A DNA stretch of 64,000 nucleotides from Aulostomus chinensis (Eukaryota; Chordata; Actinopteri; Syngnathiformes; Aulostomidae). Numbering within the stretch: position 1 is the first letter of the stretch; each line of letters opens with the position of its first letter. A program made the position numbers and the translations under genes. Of the stretch, positions 34,768-47,300 are shown one piece after another. Under the pieces are notes generated by a model. That model was not told the DNA's origin. It made no database searches and saw only the letters and a program-made list of their open reading frames with translations. The stretch covers positions 30,977,332 to 31,041,331 of the forward strand of contig JBBMOA010000007.1 of NCBI GenBank assembly GCA_037954235.1. Reading direction: 5' to 3'.

Positions 34768-35044
34768 GGTAGTGGTGGACTAACAGTGGTGATGGATGTG
34801 GTGATACCAGCTGATGCCAACATCAGGAAGAAGGAAAACTAGAAGGTTGAGAAGCACCAGGGGTCAGAGAACAGCTGCCATATATCTATCGATAGATCGA
34901 TAGACAGATAGATATGGATATATCATTTTCACTTGAGGTAGCAGACGTTGACTTCTCTACACCCGCGCCCCCCTCAAGGCGGCGGTAGCGTGCCTCCAAT
35001 TCGTCATTAAATACGCAGACGAAGAAGTTTCTCGCCGCTACAAG
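34768..35044. promoter_or_regulatory. Candidate bidirectional promoter
   Basis: Sequence between the ATG codons of the 72-aa ORF (minus) and the ALP1-like gene (plus). It includes a GATA/TATC palindromic tract (34881-34922), then a CpG-rich segment with a CCAAT motif (34997-35001) and an ATTAAATAC TATA-like motif about 30-40 bases before the plus-strand ATG context CTACAAGATGGCG. Confidence 0.4.
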
Positions 35045-36541
35045 ATGGCGTCCACCAAAGAGGCTTGCCCGGTGCTCGCTGCCTTGCTGAGCCTCCGCGG
35101 TCCTCCGGTGTCCAGGGAGAACTTATTGGAACTCTACCGGTTGCAGGCGGCACTCCTCCGGCGGCGGAGACTGCGGGAGCAGGCGGAGACGGCCCGGCGG
35201 CGGTGGCAGTACCGGCGGCGGCGGAGAGCCTTCCTGCTGTCCTCCATCGCCGCCGTTCTCAGCCTCATCACGCCCACTAGCAATCGACACGTCTGGGTCC
35301 GGAACCGGAGTCCAGGGCTGAACTTCTGGTCGATGGCGGAGTCTTTTGATGACGACGAGTGGAAGGCGCAGTTCCGGGTGTCTCGTGCAACCTTCGACTA
35401 CCTGCTGCGGCTGGTCGGACCCGCCATCAAGCGGCGCCGGACCAACTACCGGGCCCCCATCGAGCCGCGCCGCCGGCTGGCCATCGCCCTGTGGTGGTAC
35501 GCGCGCTCCGGGGAGTACCGCTTCATCGCCAACCTGTTCGGTGTCGGGATCGCCACCGTGTGCGTGATCGTTCGGCAGGTGACGTCAGCCATCGTTGACC
35601 GGCTGTACCAGCGCTTCGTGTCGCTACCGAGCGGACACCGGCTCGACGACACCATCCGGGCCTTTAAGGACCGCTGCTACCCGCAGTGCGCAGGCGCCAT
35701 CGGGGGCACCCACATCCCCGTGGCCCCGCCGCGAACCAACCCGGACCACTACGTCAACAGGAGGGGCTGGCACTCCGTCATCCTGCAGGCAGTGGTGGAC
35801 CACAGCATCCGGTAAGAACCGAACCACGTGACGGGGGGGGGGGGGCAGGTGATAAGTGGCGCAGCAGCAGAACGTCACGTTGACGCCGGGATTCTCGCCC
35901 CTCCAGCTTCGCTGACGTGTACGCCGGCTGGCCCGGAAGCTCGAGCAGCGCCACTGTGCTGTGCAGCTCTGACCTTTATCTGAAGGCCGAGGACCGCCCT
36001 GACGGCTACCTGTTCCCGCGAGAGGTGAGTGACACGCCCCCTCATCAGGTGGGACGTGGTGATAGATGTTGAACGAGTGGCTGTTCTGTTTCAGAGGTCC
36101 ATCATGACAGATGGCGTGGAGATACCTGTCCACCTCATCGGTGACGCCTCCTTCCCGCTGAAGCCCTGGTTGATGAAGGCTTACAGCCGGGAGCAGCAGC
36201 TCTCACCGGAACAGCGCCGCTTCACCTACACGCTCACGTCTGCTCACTCGGTGGTCGACGCCGCGTTCGCACGGCTGAAAGGACGCTGGAGGTGCCTGCT
36301 GAAAAAGAATGACATTGATGTTTCGATGATGTCGAGAGTCGCCGCTGCCTGCTGCGTTTTGCACAATGTGTGTGAAGATCAAGACGACTGTTTCCTCCCG
36401 GAGTGGAGCGTTGACACGGCGCCACCAGCAGCCTATTTAGTGCAGCCGGAGACGGAAGTATATGATGGCGAGGTGTACTGCGCTGCAGAGGTCATCAGGA
36501 ACACCGTCACTCACAACCTGTTGACCATCCTTCAGTACTGA
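35045..36541 (+). CDS. Harbinger-derived ALP1-like nuclease protein (HARBI1 family), catalytic triad altered
   Basis: Exons 35045-35811, 35907-36024 and 36095-36541 (TGA) join in phase to 443 aa. The N-terminus is a long Arg-rich basic helix (LRRRRLREQAETARRRWQYR). The DDE_Tnp_4/HARBI1-type core follows: FRVSRATFDYLLRLVGPAIK, RLAIALWWYARSGEYRFIAN, GAIGGTHIPVAPP, LIGDASFPLKPWLMKAY, and TSAHSVVDAAFARLKGRWRCL. In active Harbinger nucleases the motifs are normally GxIDGTHI, GDxxYP and VExxFGxLK. Here the first Asp is Gly220 and the third acidic residue is Asp350 rather than Glu; Asp312 is kept. An intact, GC-rich, three-exon frame with a damaged triad suggests a domesticated, possibly DNA-binding rather than cutting, protein. 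No terminal inverted repeats or Myb-like partner ORF were seen nearby. A polyadenylation signal is at 36991-36996. Confidence 0.85.
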
Positions 36542-36990
36542 GGCTGAGTGTGCAGTTGACTCAGGGTCATCTTGGGGAGGTGGGCGCCGCCATGCTAAGC
36601 CCACCTGGAAAGCACATGGATGGCGTGGAATCCTCCTAGGACAGAAGACGTGTTTTTCCACTCGTCTCTCAGCTTCCCTCTGTTTGCCGGGATGAAATGT
36701 AGAGTTGTCTCCCAGGTTTAAGCCCTGCCTACAATACAGGCGGGCCCTCAGCTCGTAGGCGGGACTGACATTCAGACACCTGTTCTGTAGTTTCAGGTCT
36801 TATGATTCTGAAGTGAACTTGGCATTCTGGTTCCAGGCAGCTGAGGCTGCTCAGGCACATCCTCACCGTGGCGATGCACTGCCATGTGGTGTCGGTTCAG
36901 GTCACATGACATGCTGGTCAAATGTCCAGTGACCCGTTAGAAAGTTGCGACCAATCAGAGACGCCGTTTCAAGGTGTGTGTCAAGTGTTT

Positions 36991-36996
36991 AATAAA
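36991..36996 (+). terminator. Polyadenylation signal AATAAA for the ALP1-like gene
   Basis: AATAAA occurs 450 bases after the stop codon. The intervening 3' UTR has no other open gene. Confidence 0.55.
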
Positions 36997-36999
36997 AGA

Positions 37000-38120
37000 A
37001 GACAAGTCATGTTGTTGTTGGGTTTCTTCCGTCAGGGGAAGAATATTTGTCATTGAATGGACCTGCAAGGTCAGAGCCATACCTGCTCACCTGTTGGTGA
37101 GGGGGTGGGGTCATGGCCAAGGGCCTCTTCATTCCGTTCTTCATGGTTTTTGAAAACATTTTCCAGACTAAACAATCACACAAAATTCTACAATTTGAAA
37201 AAAGTGAAGGTGCTTGATCAAATTGGTGTAGTGTCTTCTCAGCAGCTGTCAATCATCTCAGCAGTTGGAGATGAGGCAAAACTGAACCCATTTTCTCAGT
37301 AAAACCACAAGTTTGTTCCAGAAGTCTGTAGCTCCAAGGAACCCTCTGAGTCATGTGACCTGGAGGTACCTGTGTGGCGGCCATGACGGGAGCTGCTGGA
37401 ACTCTAGAACTCTCAGGACGGAGTTCCAGCTTCCTCCGTTAGCTCCTCTGTTAGCATCGATACACCAGAGTGTCTTCCTGCCAGGAATGGAGATGATGCC
37501 GACCCACAATTCCTTGCTGCAGCAGCTCTGCCGGTGACGCCCCACTCAGCTGTTCACCCCAACAACCAATCAGCACCACCACCAGATAAACTTGAGCCTC
37601 CAGGGAGGATTTGTTCCTCTGGTTTGGTAAAACAGCTCCCACAAACCTCCATGATTGCTGCTCTAGCAAAGGGGAATCTGGGTTCTGTTCATCAGAGATT
37701 GGACCAGAACTGAAGCCAAAACCAGAACCACCATGGTTCCCTCTCCAGCAGCTCCAGGTGGAGCAGCGTTTCCTCTGGAGGGTTGACAGCTACAGTTGTA
37801 GGTCTGCTGCTCTCATGGACGCATGTGGAAGGACTTCAGCAGCCTCTCTGGCGCTGACACGACGTCATCACATCAACAGCCAGCAGGAACCAATCGGCTG
37901 TTAGGAGGACGGCTGCAGGGCGGGGTGTCGGAGGTGTCAATCATCATGACTTGAGACCGGCAGGATCCTCGTTGACTACACACTTGAAGGCTGTAGCCGT
38001 GCTGGTTTGACCGCAAGCTAACATGCTAACATGATGGTATCCACAGATATTCAGCCTCCGCGACTCAACGCGAGCGACCGGACGTCGGTCCGTGATTGAC
38101 GGGCGATCCAGCCACTCACG
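37000..38120. other. Intergenic sequence between ALP1-like and rbl2
   Basis: Unique sequence with no supported gene. Open frames of 60-100 codons on both strands lack start context, splice phase or recognisable motifs. The last part becomes CpG-rich. Confidence 0.5.
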
Positions 38121-38370
38121 CTCACTAACGCGCATGCGGGGAGGGAGGTTTGCTGCGCCGCTCCCGTATTCATAAAGTATCCTACGCCGGAAAATTACGT
38201 CACTCCACGTCCCTCAGGCCCTGGTAACGTCCCCAGCGTCCGTCAGTCGGAGGATATTTAAATGGCCGCACGCCGAAACATCGCCGTGAGAGCACCGTCC
38301 CGTCGACACCCATTGGCCGGCGGCGCCGGTGAACCGGATCAGTCCCGCTGAAGTCGCCGCGGAGCCCAAG
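38121..38370 (+). promoter_or_regulatory. rbl2: rbl2 promoter and 5' UTR in a CpG island
   Basis: Contains an NRF1-like ACGCGCATGCGG (38128-38139), a CRE-like TTACGTCA (38195-38202) and a TATTTAAA element (38255-38262) about 110 bases before the ATG. CpG dinucleotides are dense from about 38050 to 38510. These are motif matches read from the sequence; no binding data. Confidence 0.5.
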
Positions 38371-41300
38371 ATGAGCGACGAGGAGGAGCTGCTCCAGCGG
38401 GCCCGGAGCGGCTTCGAGGGCCTGTGCCGAGGCCTGAACATGGACGAGGAGGCGAGCCGCGAGGCGTGGACCAGCTACCAGCACATCCGGTCCACCTTCA
38501 CCCTGGAGGTACGACACCCCCCACCCATCAGATAATAAGTAAATTATTGGAATGACGTCAGGAAACGAGAGAGAGGGCAGCGACGGTTGTGACGTGACAC
38601 GCGACAACAGCGTCACAGCGGTGTTACGGGAGGTGACGTTTGCGAATTCAGCGCCTTAGGGTGACGTCACACGGTAATAGGCTGTGAGTCGAGTACTTTT
38701 CACTTGGATTCCTTGGAGAAATTACTGTATTTACGTGTGTTTGAGGTCACGTGACGCAGAGTAGGGAGATTAACACCTTAAACTACCATCAAGAACAAAA
38801 CTGCAACCAAGCGCGAAAGGAAAAGGAGGTTGTTATCATTGCTCGTTGGTGGGCTGGGACGACCAGAGATGAACCTGAAGACGCCTCCGTCACGAGATCA
38901 GCGACCCGCCAGCCTCTCCTCCTCCTCTCCTCTGTACTTCATGTGGTATTTTAACGCTCTCTCATCACAAATTCCATCAGTATCTAACATGTACAACTGA
39001 GTACCATCGGTCTACAATATGTCACACATACAATACAAATGTCTGATAGTACCTCACTAGTTGCACTCCGGTCAGGTCAGAACTGTTGTACTTGTACTGT
39101 GTGTGATGTCAAATTTAAAGTCCACAATGTAGAGAGGCACATAAACAGGTTAAAGAAAAACAAGGTTCACATGTAGAAAGAAGCAATTGTGATCAAGCAT
39201 CGCAGCTGAAGCTCGGTTTGGTTAACCCAAGCGCCTCATGACGCCTTCAAGGACACATCCTCAGCCCCGGTGTTCGGACTATAATTGAACTCTGAGAGGT
39301 TCATCAAGGGGATCAAGAAAGTTTTACCTTGAGTCGAAATCCAAAGGAGCAAATGACCACAATTCTATAGAGTTGCAGAAATATACGCATAAACTACAAG
39401 CATCTCCAAAGTGAGCTGCTGCAGTTCCCATAAACACACAGCAGTATGTCTTATGTCACCTGCTGGCTCCGCCTCCTTCATTCATTGTGATGCACTTCCT
39501 GTCTGGTGCAGGGCAGCGAGCTGCACTGGCTGGCGTGTGCGCTCTACGTGGCCTGCCGGTCGTCCGTGCCGACGGTGGGGAAAGGCACCGCCGAGGGCAA
39601 CTATGTGTCTCTGACCAGAATCCTACGCTGCTCAGAAATGAGGTAGACCCACAATGCACCTGTAACCTCAGCCAGAGGTCACATGACAGCACTGCAGAAA
39701 CTGCACAGGCTCTTCTACCCCACGTGCTCATTCCATGGTCACGTGCTCCTTGTATTCTGTGTATATGAATGTTGAAACATGTAAAGGAGGAGACTCTCAG
39801 CTCCATCGTCATCGTGACTTCACCCTCAGAGCATGAATTCCGAATTCATCAGGTCTGTTGCCATGACAACAAGCTGACAGTGTTAAAAACAACGGTTTTC
39901 TGAATGAAGTTCAGGTCAGGTACAGGAAGGTGAACACAGGTATATCCCTCACGGTTTCATGAGTTCACTGAGGCCTGACCCACATCCTGATACTGCTTAT
40001 AGATCAGGAAGATCCCGGACCACCAACACGTGCAGCCAGTAGCGAATCTTAGTGCTGCACTCAAACTTGACCCTCACTGTGTTCACGGGGCTCCAGGTTG
40101 GGACCAGCACGACCACGGAGAGCTGGAAGGTTCGACAATATTGACCATTGTCATACATGACCATTTTGATGAAGACCAAGATGGAATAGTAAAGTAAACC
40201 AGGTGGAGGCACTGGAGCATCCTCTGCTGGACACCTTCGCGACACCATGTTTAGATCACCAGGTGTGGTTCTCTGCATTCTACAGGCTGGAAATACGTTT
40301 TTAATGCGGCACTTATTGTAACCACACACCGATACATTGGTGAGAGGCCCATATCAGCTGATGTACCTGCGATTGGCCGATAACGGTGTTTGTTCTTTGC
40401 TAACATGAGACGATGCTTCCATGATGAAACTGAAGAAACTTGGGTCAGTGCTGACTGCCGTGCCCTCATTGTGGCTCCTCCCCCTTGCAGCCTGATTGAG
40501 TTCTTCAGTAAGATGAAGAAGTGGCAGGACATGGCCGACCTGCCACAGGACTTCCGTCAGAGCACCGCCAAGCTGGAGAGGAACTTCACCGTGTCGTCCG
40601 TCATCTTCAAGAAGTATGTCCCCATCTTCAAAACCATCTTCAAGGCTGCAGTGGAGGATCTGCCGCGAGTTCACCGCAGCCGCAAGCAGAGGTAGATGTC
40701 CACCCGTGACCGTGACCTTTGACCTCACATGTAACAATTGAAGAAGGGGGAGCTTCCTGAGATGAAGCAAACACATGGTGTCTCTGTTGTTTGGGAGTCC
40801 TGGTGGGTCCACAGCATTTAACTTGCTCCCACATCTGGATTAAACTGTGGCCACAAAATAACAAGATAACTTTTTTCAAACTTTGATTAATCAGTGGCAA
40901 CAAGTTCTGCTTCTTCCCCTGAAGTAACTAAACTGAGGCAACAAGTTCTCTGCTGTGGTTCTCTCCACTGAAGGGCTGCCACAGACAATGAATGAATGAA
41001 CAAAGTGAGCCAGTGAGTAGCTGTTGCAAGGCTCCGCCCCCAGGACACACAATCAGGGGTTATGTCCTTCACACATGGATACAAGTGATATAATATTACT
41101 CATTAAGTCACAGTCGCTCAACAAAGAGATGACATCACTGCAGGCAGGAAATGAGTGGCCTCGTTGAGGTACTGTTATGTGTTTTCCAGACGCCATGCGT
41201 GCACTGTGGCCGAGGTCTTTAACTTCTGCTGGCTTCTGTTCATCCATGCTAAAGGTAAGCTCACAGTGCCCCCTGCTGTTCACTGGTTACAAATGTGTCA

Positions 41301-44300
41301 TGATGAAGACCTGAGTGATGCTGGACTCTTGACATTTCACCTCTGGAAGACATGTTCCAATGGTGGTGGTGGTGGTGGTGGTGGTGGTCGGGGGGATGAC
41401 CAAGGAAGAGTCCGCTACATCAGGTCAGATGAGTCATGGCACCACCTGGTGGCAACAGGAAGTGATATGATTTTCTGACATCCTCCTCCTGGTGGGTGGA
41501 CCAGATCCTCTCAGATGGGTCAGAACCTCCTTCAGAACCTGGTGACAGGTCGCTGTGGAGACTCAGAGGTTACCATGGTGAGGAGGCAGCCATGTTGGAT
41601 ATCTGACCATAGAACAGGAAACTGCAGGAACTGGAGTCACATGATCAGATCTTTGGTGAGAGTCCTGAAGAGTCTATAATCTAAAGCTAAGTCATAGTGT
41701 CACAGGAAGGGGTAACAGGAAGTAAGTCTGATGGAACAAACATCACATGACCCTGTGTTGTCTCCACCTGATCTGATCACCTGATCAGCGACATCACTCA
41801 CAGGAAGTGAGTGTTCCGCCCATTGCTGCTTATTTTGTGATGTTCTGGCTGGGTACGATGGAGATACACGCTCCATGTGGGACAAATGGCAACCCGAATG
41901 GAATAACTGTGTTGGAAAGAAGCTGCAGGAAATACGTACTACTGTGAAACAAATGACAACTCGATCATTTCCATGCAGACATGGTCAAGTTGTCTATGCA
42001 AGGTGTAGAATTGGACATTGTAGACTCACTCATGGATTTTTGTTAACTGGAGGCGAACCTCCCCTTTGTGATCTTTGTGGCAGTCTCTTAAATTAAGCAC
42101 ATTCTATCTTGCTCTGCCCTTAGAATAAAAAGGCAGAAGTTTTTAAAGAAGATACTATTGTAGATATTTTTAATAAGATCTCACCTTTGAAGGTTTTAAA
42201 CTTTTTAAAGTTAATTGATATGAACAAACTTATTTAGTGTATTTATTTATTTGTTTCATTGTTGTTGTTTTTTTTCAAATGATATTTATTACCAGTTTTG
42301 GCCATGAAAAAGCCATCGCTGCTTAACTGGCAATGAACTAAAACAAACAAACAAACAAACAAACGCTCCATGTGGGCCCTCTATGTTACTGTAGGTTACT
42401 CTCAGCTATTCGAGGTTACTCTAGGTTATTCTCAGTTCTTCTAGGTTACTCTCAGGTACTCTCGGTTACTCTCAGTCTAGGTTACGCTCCTGCTACTCTA
42501 GGTGTTACTCTCAGCTACTCTAGGTGTTACTCTCAGCTACTCTAGGTGTTACTCTCAGCTACTCTAGGTGTTACTCTCAGCTACTCTAGGTGTTACTCTT
42601 AGCTACTCTAGGTGTTACTCTCAGCTACTCTAGGTTACTCTCCACGACTCTAGGTGTTACTCTCCACGACTCTAGGTGTTACTCTCAGCTACTCTAGGTG
42701 TTACTCTCAGCTACTATAGGTGCTACTCTCAGCTACTCTAGGTGTTACTCTCAGCTACTCTAGGTGCTACTCTCAGCTACTCTAGGTGTTACTCTCCACT
42801 ACTCTAGGTGCTACTCTCAGCTACTCTAGGTGTTACTCTCAGCTACTCTAGGTGTTACTCTCAGCTACTCTAGGTGTTACTCTCCACTACTTTAGGTGCT
42901 ACTCTCCACTACTCTAGGTGCTACTCTCCACTACTCTAGGTGCTACTCTCCGCTACTCTAGGTGTTACTCTCCGCTACTCTAGGTGCTACTCTCCGCTAC
43001 TCTAGGTGCTACTCTCAGCTACTCTAGGTGTTACTCTCCGCCACTCTAGGTTACTCTCAGCCACTCTAGGTGTTACTCTCAGCCACTCTAGGTGTTACTC
43101 TCCGCTACTCTAGGTGTTACTCTCCGCTACTCTAGGTGTTACTCTCCGCTACTCTAGGTGTTACTCTCCGCTACTCTAGGTGTTACTCTCCGCTACTCTA
43201 GGTTACTCTCAGCTACTCTAGGTTACTCTCAGCTACTCTAGGTTACTCTCAGCTACTCTAGGTGTTACTCTCAGCTACTCTAGGTGTTACTCTCAGCTAC
43301 TCTAGGTGTTACTCTCAGCTACTCTAGGTGTTACTCTCCACTACTCTAGGTGTTACTCTCAGCTACTCTAGGTGTTACTCTCCACTACTTTAGGCGTTAC
43401 TCTCGACTACTTTAGGTGTTACTCTCTGCTACTGTAGGTGTTACTCTCAGCTACTCTAGGTGTTACTCTCAGCTACTCTAGGTGTTACTCTCAGCTACTC
43501 TAGGTGTTACTCTCAGCTACTCTAGGTGTTACTCTCCACTACTCTAGGTGTTACTCTCAGCTACTCTAGGTGTTACTCTCCACTACTTTAGGCGTTACTC
43601 TCGACTACTTTAGGTGTTACTCTCTGCTACTGTAGGTGTTACTCTCAGCTACTCTAGGTGTTACTCTCAGCTACTCTAGGTGTTACTCTCCACTACTCTA
43701 GGTTACTCGCAGCTACTCCAGGTGTTACTCTCCACTACTTTAGGTGTTACTCTCAGCTACTCTAGGTGTTACTCTCCACTACTCTAGGTTACTCTCCACT
43801 ACTCTAGGTGTTACTCTCTACTACTTTAGGTACTTTATGGTGAACCATCACATTCTCCTCTCCACACTCTCTGAGCTCGGCATATCTGGTTCTGCCTTGT
43901 TGTGGTTCAAGTCCTACCTCACAGGCAGATCCTTCAGAGTGTCATGGCGAGGAAAGGTGTCTAGGTCACATGGCCTATCGACTGGGGTTCCTCAGGGGTC
44001 AGTGCTTGGTCCCCTTCTCTTCTCTCTGTACACCACCTCACTTGGTGCAGTGATCCGCTCCCATGGCTTCTCCTACCACTGTTATGCTGACGACACTCAG
44101 CTTCTCCTCTCTTTCCCACCTGATGACAGAACGGTCTCAGATCATATATCAGCGTGTCTGGCTGATATCTCCACATGGACGAAGGAACGCCACCTTCAAC
44201 TGAATCTCTCTAAGACTGAACTTATGGTCTTTCCAGCTTGTCCATCTGTTCAGCCTCAGGTCAGTGTCCAACTTGACTCGAGCCTACTTGTGCCCACAAA

Positions 44301-47300
44301 CTCAGCCAGAAACCTGGGTGTCATGATTGATGACCAGCTGACCTTTAAGGTTCATGTGGCCTCAGTTTCTCGGTCTTGCCGTTATGCCCTCTACAACATC
44401 AGGAAGATCAGACCCTTCCTGACCCAACAGACCACACAGCTTCTGGTTCAGGCTCTTGTCATCTCACGCATTGATTACTGCAACTCTCTTCTGGCAGGCC
44501 TCCCTGCAGGCTCATTCAAGCCTCTGCAGATGATCCAGAATGCAGCAGCACGTCTGGTCTTCAACCAGCCCAAAAGGGCACATGTCACCCCGCTGCTGGT
44601 TTCTCTTCACTGGCTTCCAGTGGCAGCCAGGATCAAATTCAAGGCACTTCTCTTGGCTCACAAAACAATCCCAAGAACGGCTCCAGCCTACCTGGAATCC
44701 CTGATCCAGGTCTACTCTCCTTCTCGCCCACTACGCTCTGCATGCCAAAGACGCCTGGTGCTTCCAGCCCAGCGCTGCTCCAAATCTCTAGCCAGACTCT
44801 TCTCTTCTGTTGTTCCCAAATGGTGGAACCAACTACCGAACTCTGTGCGTTCTGCTGAGTCCCTTTCTACTTTTAAGAGACAATTGAAGACTCAATTGTT
44901 CAGAGAGCACCGAGGCACTGAACCTGACTCTGCTCCTCTTTGTCCTGTGGTAGAATCAGTCAGAGGGTCCAAGACCCAGCACTTAGTGATTATGTAGCAC
45001 TATCTGTGTTGGGTGATGTTGTATGTTTGTCCAAAAAAAAAAAAAAAAGGGGGGGGGGGGCGACACTTCTTCTGCCACTAGATGGCAGTACCTGTGACCA
45101 AATCACAACTGAAGCACTTTTGCGCGACTATGGGTTTTTCCTTCAGTCTGAATTCTTGCTTGTGTTGTACGTCGCTTTGGACAAAAGCGTCTGCTAAATG
45201 AAATTGTAGAATTGTAGGATTGTACTCTAGGTTACTCTCAGCCACTCTGGGTTACTCTCAGTTACTCTAGGTTACGCTCCGTTACTCTAGGTTACTCTGT
45301 TACTCTTGGTTACTCTGTTACTCTAGGTTACTCTCAATTACTCTCCGCTACTCTAGGTTACTCTCAGTTACTCTAGGTTACTCTCAGTTACTCTAGGTTA
45401 CTCTCAGTTACTCTAGGTTACTCTCAGTTACTCTAGGTTACTCTCAGCTACTCTAGGTTACTCTCAGCTACTCTAGGTTACGCTCCGCTACTCTAGGTTA
45501 CTCTCAGCTACTTAAGGCTACTCTATTGTTTACCCTGTTGACATGATTTAGTTCTACTCCTCTGAGCTACAGTTATGACGTTCACTGTGACGCTTTACTT
45601 GAATCGTTTCTTAGCATTAGCTGACATTGTGGGAATGTTTAGCTGGGAATTATTCCTGCTACCCATCTAAAGATCGAGCAGTCCACTGTCATTTTGTGGC
45701 AGTGTTCCCATCTGGCTCCTCCTCCTCTGACCACCTCGATCACATTTGCTGTCAGTTGAACTTCCAGCAGACGTGCTCTGCTCCCATGAGCTGCTCCCAC
45801 TTTTTACTCGCTGTCCTGCAGACTCTTAAACTGGTTTCTGTGCCATGTGATGTTGTGTTCGTTCCTCTGGTTCAGGGAACTTCCCGATGATCAGTGATGA
45901 CCTGGTGAACTCCTATCATCTGCTGCTGTGCACCCTTGACCTTGTTTTCACCAATGCTCTGCTCTGCAACGCCAGGAAGGACCTGCTCAACCCCAGCTTC
46001 ACAGGTAGCACCCTAACCTTGTCAGCTTCCCATGTTCCTGTTCTTGTCTCTTGTTTGCTCTCCACCTCCTACTAGCAGCTAACTGGCTTTAGCCATGAAC
46101 CACACAGAGAGTCGAAGGGTCAAGCAGACATTTGCTATGAAGCTCCACCAGCTGATACTGTATTTAATACATTTGACAGACAATCAGAGAATTGTTACAG
46201 ATTTACTTTCTAATGTTATATGGTCAAGTCATACTTCTTCAAAAGTGTATTTCACCTGTCAATTACTCACTCACTACTTCAATAGGAGTGTTCAGCTCAC
46301 TTTTTGGAGACTGCAGAATGCAGGAAGAGCCAGCCAAGTTTATTTAGCTTGAAGCTGATGGAGACTGATGCTAACAACAACTAAACTGTCTGGAGCGGTC
46401 TGTTCACCAACTCTCCAGGTGGTCTGGTAATCCAGGTCTCCTTGATCCAGACATGTGACCTGCGATCCTCAAGTTGCTTTCACACCTCTAGTCCAGGATC
46501 AGCAGTTGAAGAGCCGAATGGCCTCAGGGACAAATGACTTCCCTCAGCCTGTCGGTGTGGGACGACAGTGACAGCAGCCTGTCAATGAAGGGAGTTTGTT
46601 ATTGAAAAGGGGGAAGGTGAATTCCTGAAGGAGCGTGTGGTGGAGGGGAGTCTCATTACTTTAGGTTTGTACTGAAGCCGGGGCAGGATGAGGTTTTGGT
46701 CAAATTTTCCCAGTGGAGGAAGTGTGGAGGCACTGTATTCATCCTTCACGTTTGTCATACATGAGGTCGATAACCCTGTTTCCCCTGGTAGGGGAGTCCA
46801 ACCACGTCACCCTGGACAAAAACACTGCCTGATTTCACCCAGTTTGTGAAGTCCCCAGAGATCAAAACAAAGGCTTCAGGGTGCTGCGTCTGTAGTCTCC
46901 CTACAGCCGAGTGGATGACGTCACACGCCGTCTCCGCGAGGGCGTGCAGTGGGATGTAAACAATAACAAGAATGGTGTGCGCAACGGCATATAGTACGGA
47001 CGCAGACTCTTGGCTAGGAGCTCAATGTCCCTGCTGCAGATGGTTATCTTTACCGTAACGTGTCTGGAGTTGCACCACCTCTTGTTGATAAAGACGGTGA
47101 GTCCTCAGCCCTTACATTTACCGGTTGCCTTTGTGTCTATGTCCGCTCTGACCGTCGGGAAGCCGGGGAGCTCGCAGTCAGCCATGTCTCTGTGAGACAG
47201 AGCCAGCAGAGCTCACGTTCCCTCCAAGAACTCTTAAGAGTCCTCAGGTTTGGCGTCTCTTTTCCTCTTCAGGGGGCCGTGGTCCATTAGCCATTAGGGC

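Noticed and set aside
38329..38370. Upstream start for rbl2
   Set aside because: The in-frame extension begins with GTG, not ATG; 38371 is the first ATG and gives the MSDEEE acidic start expected for a pocket protein.
43744..44997. A 417-codon host gene in rbl2 intron 4
   Set aside because: It is the L2 reverse-transcriptase fragment with its frame extended leftwards into the minisatellite.
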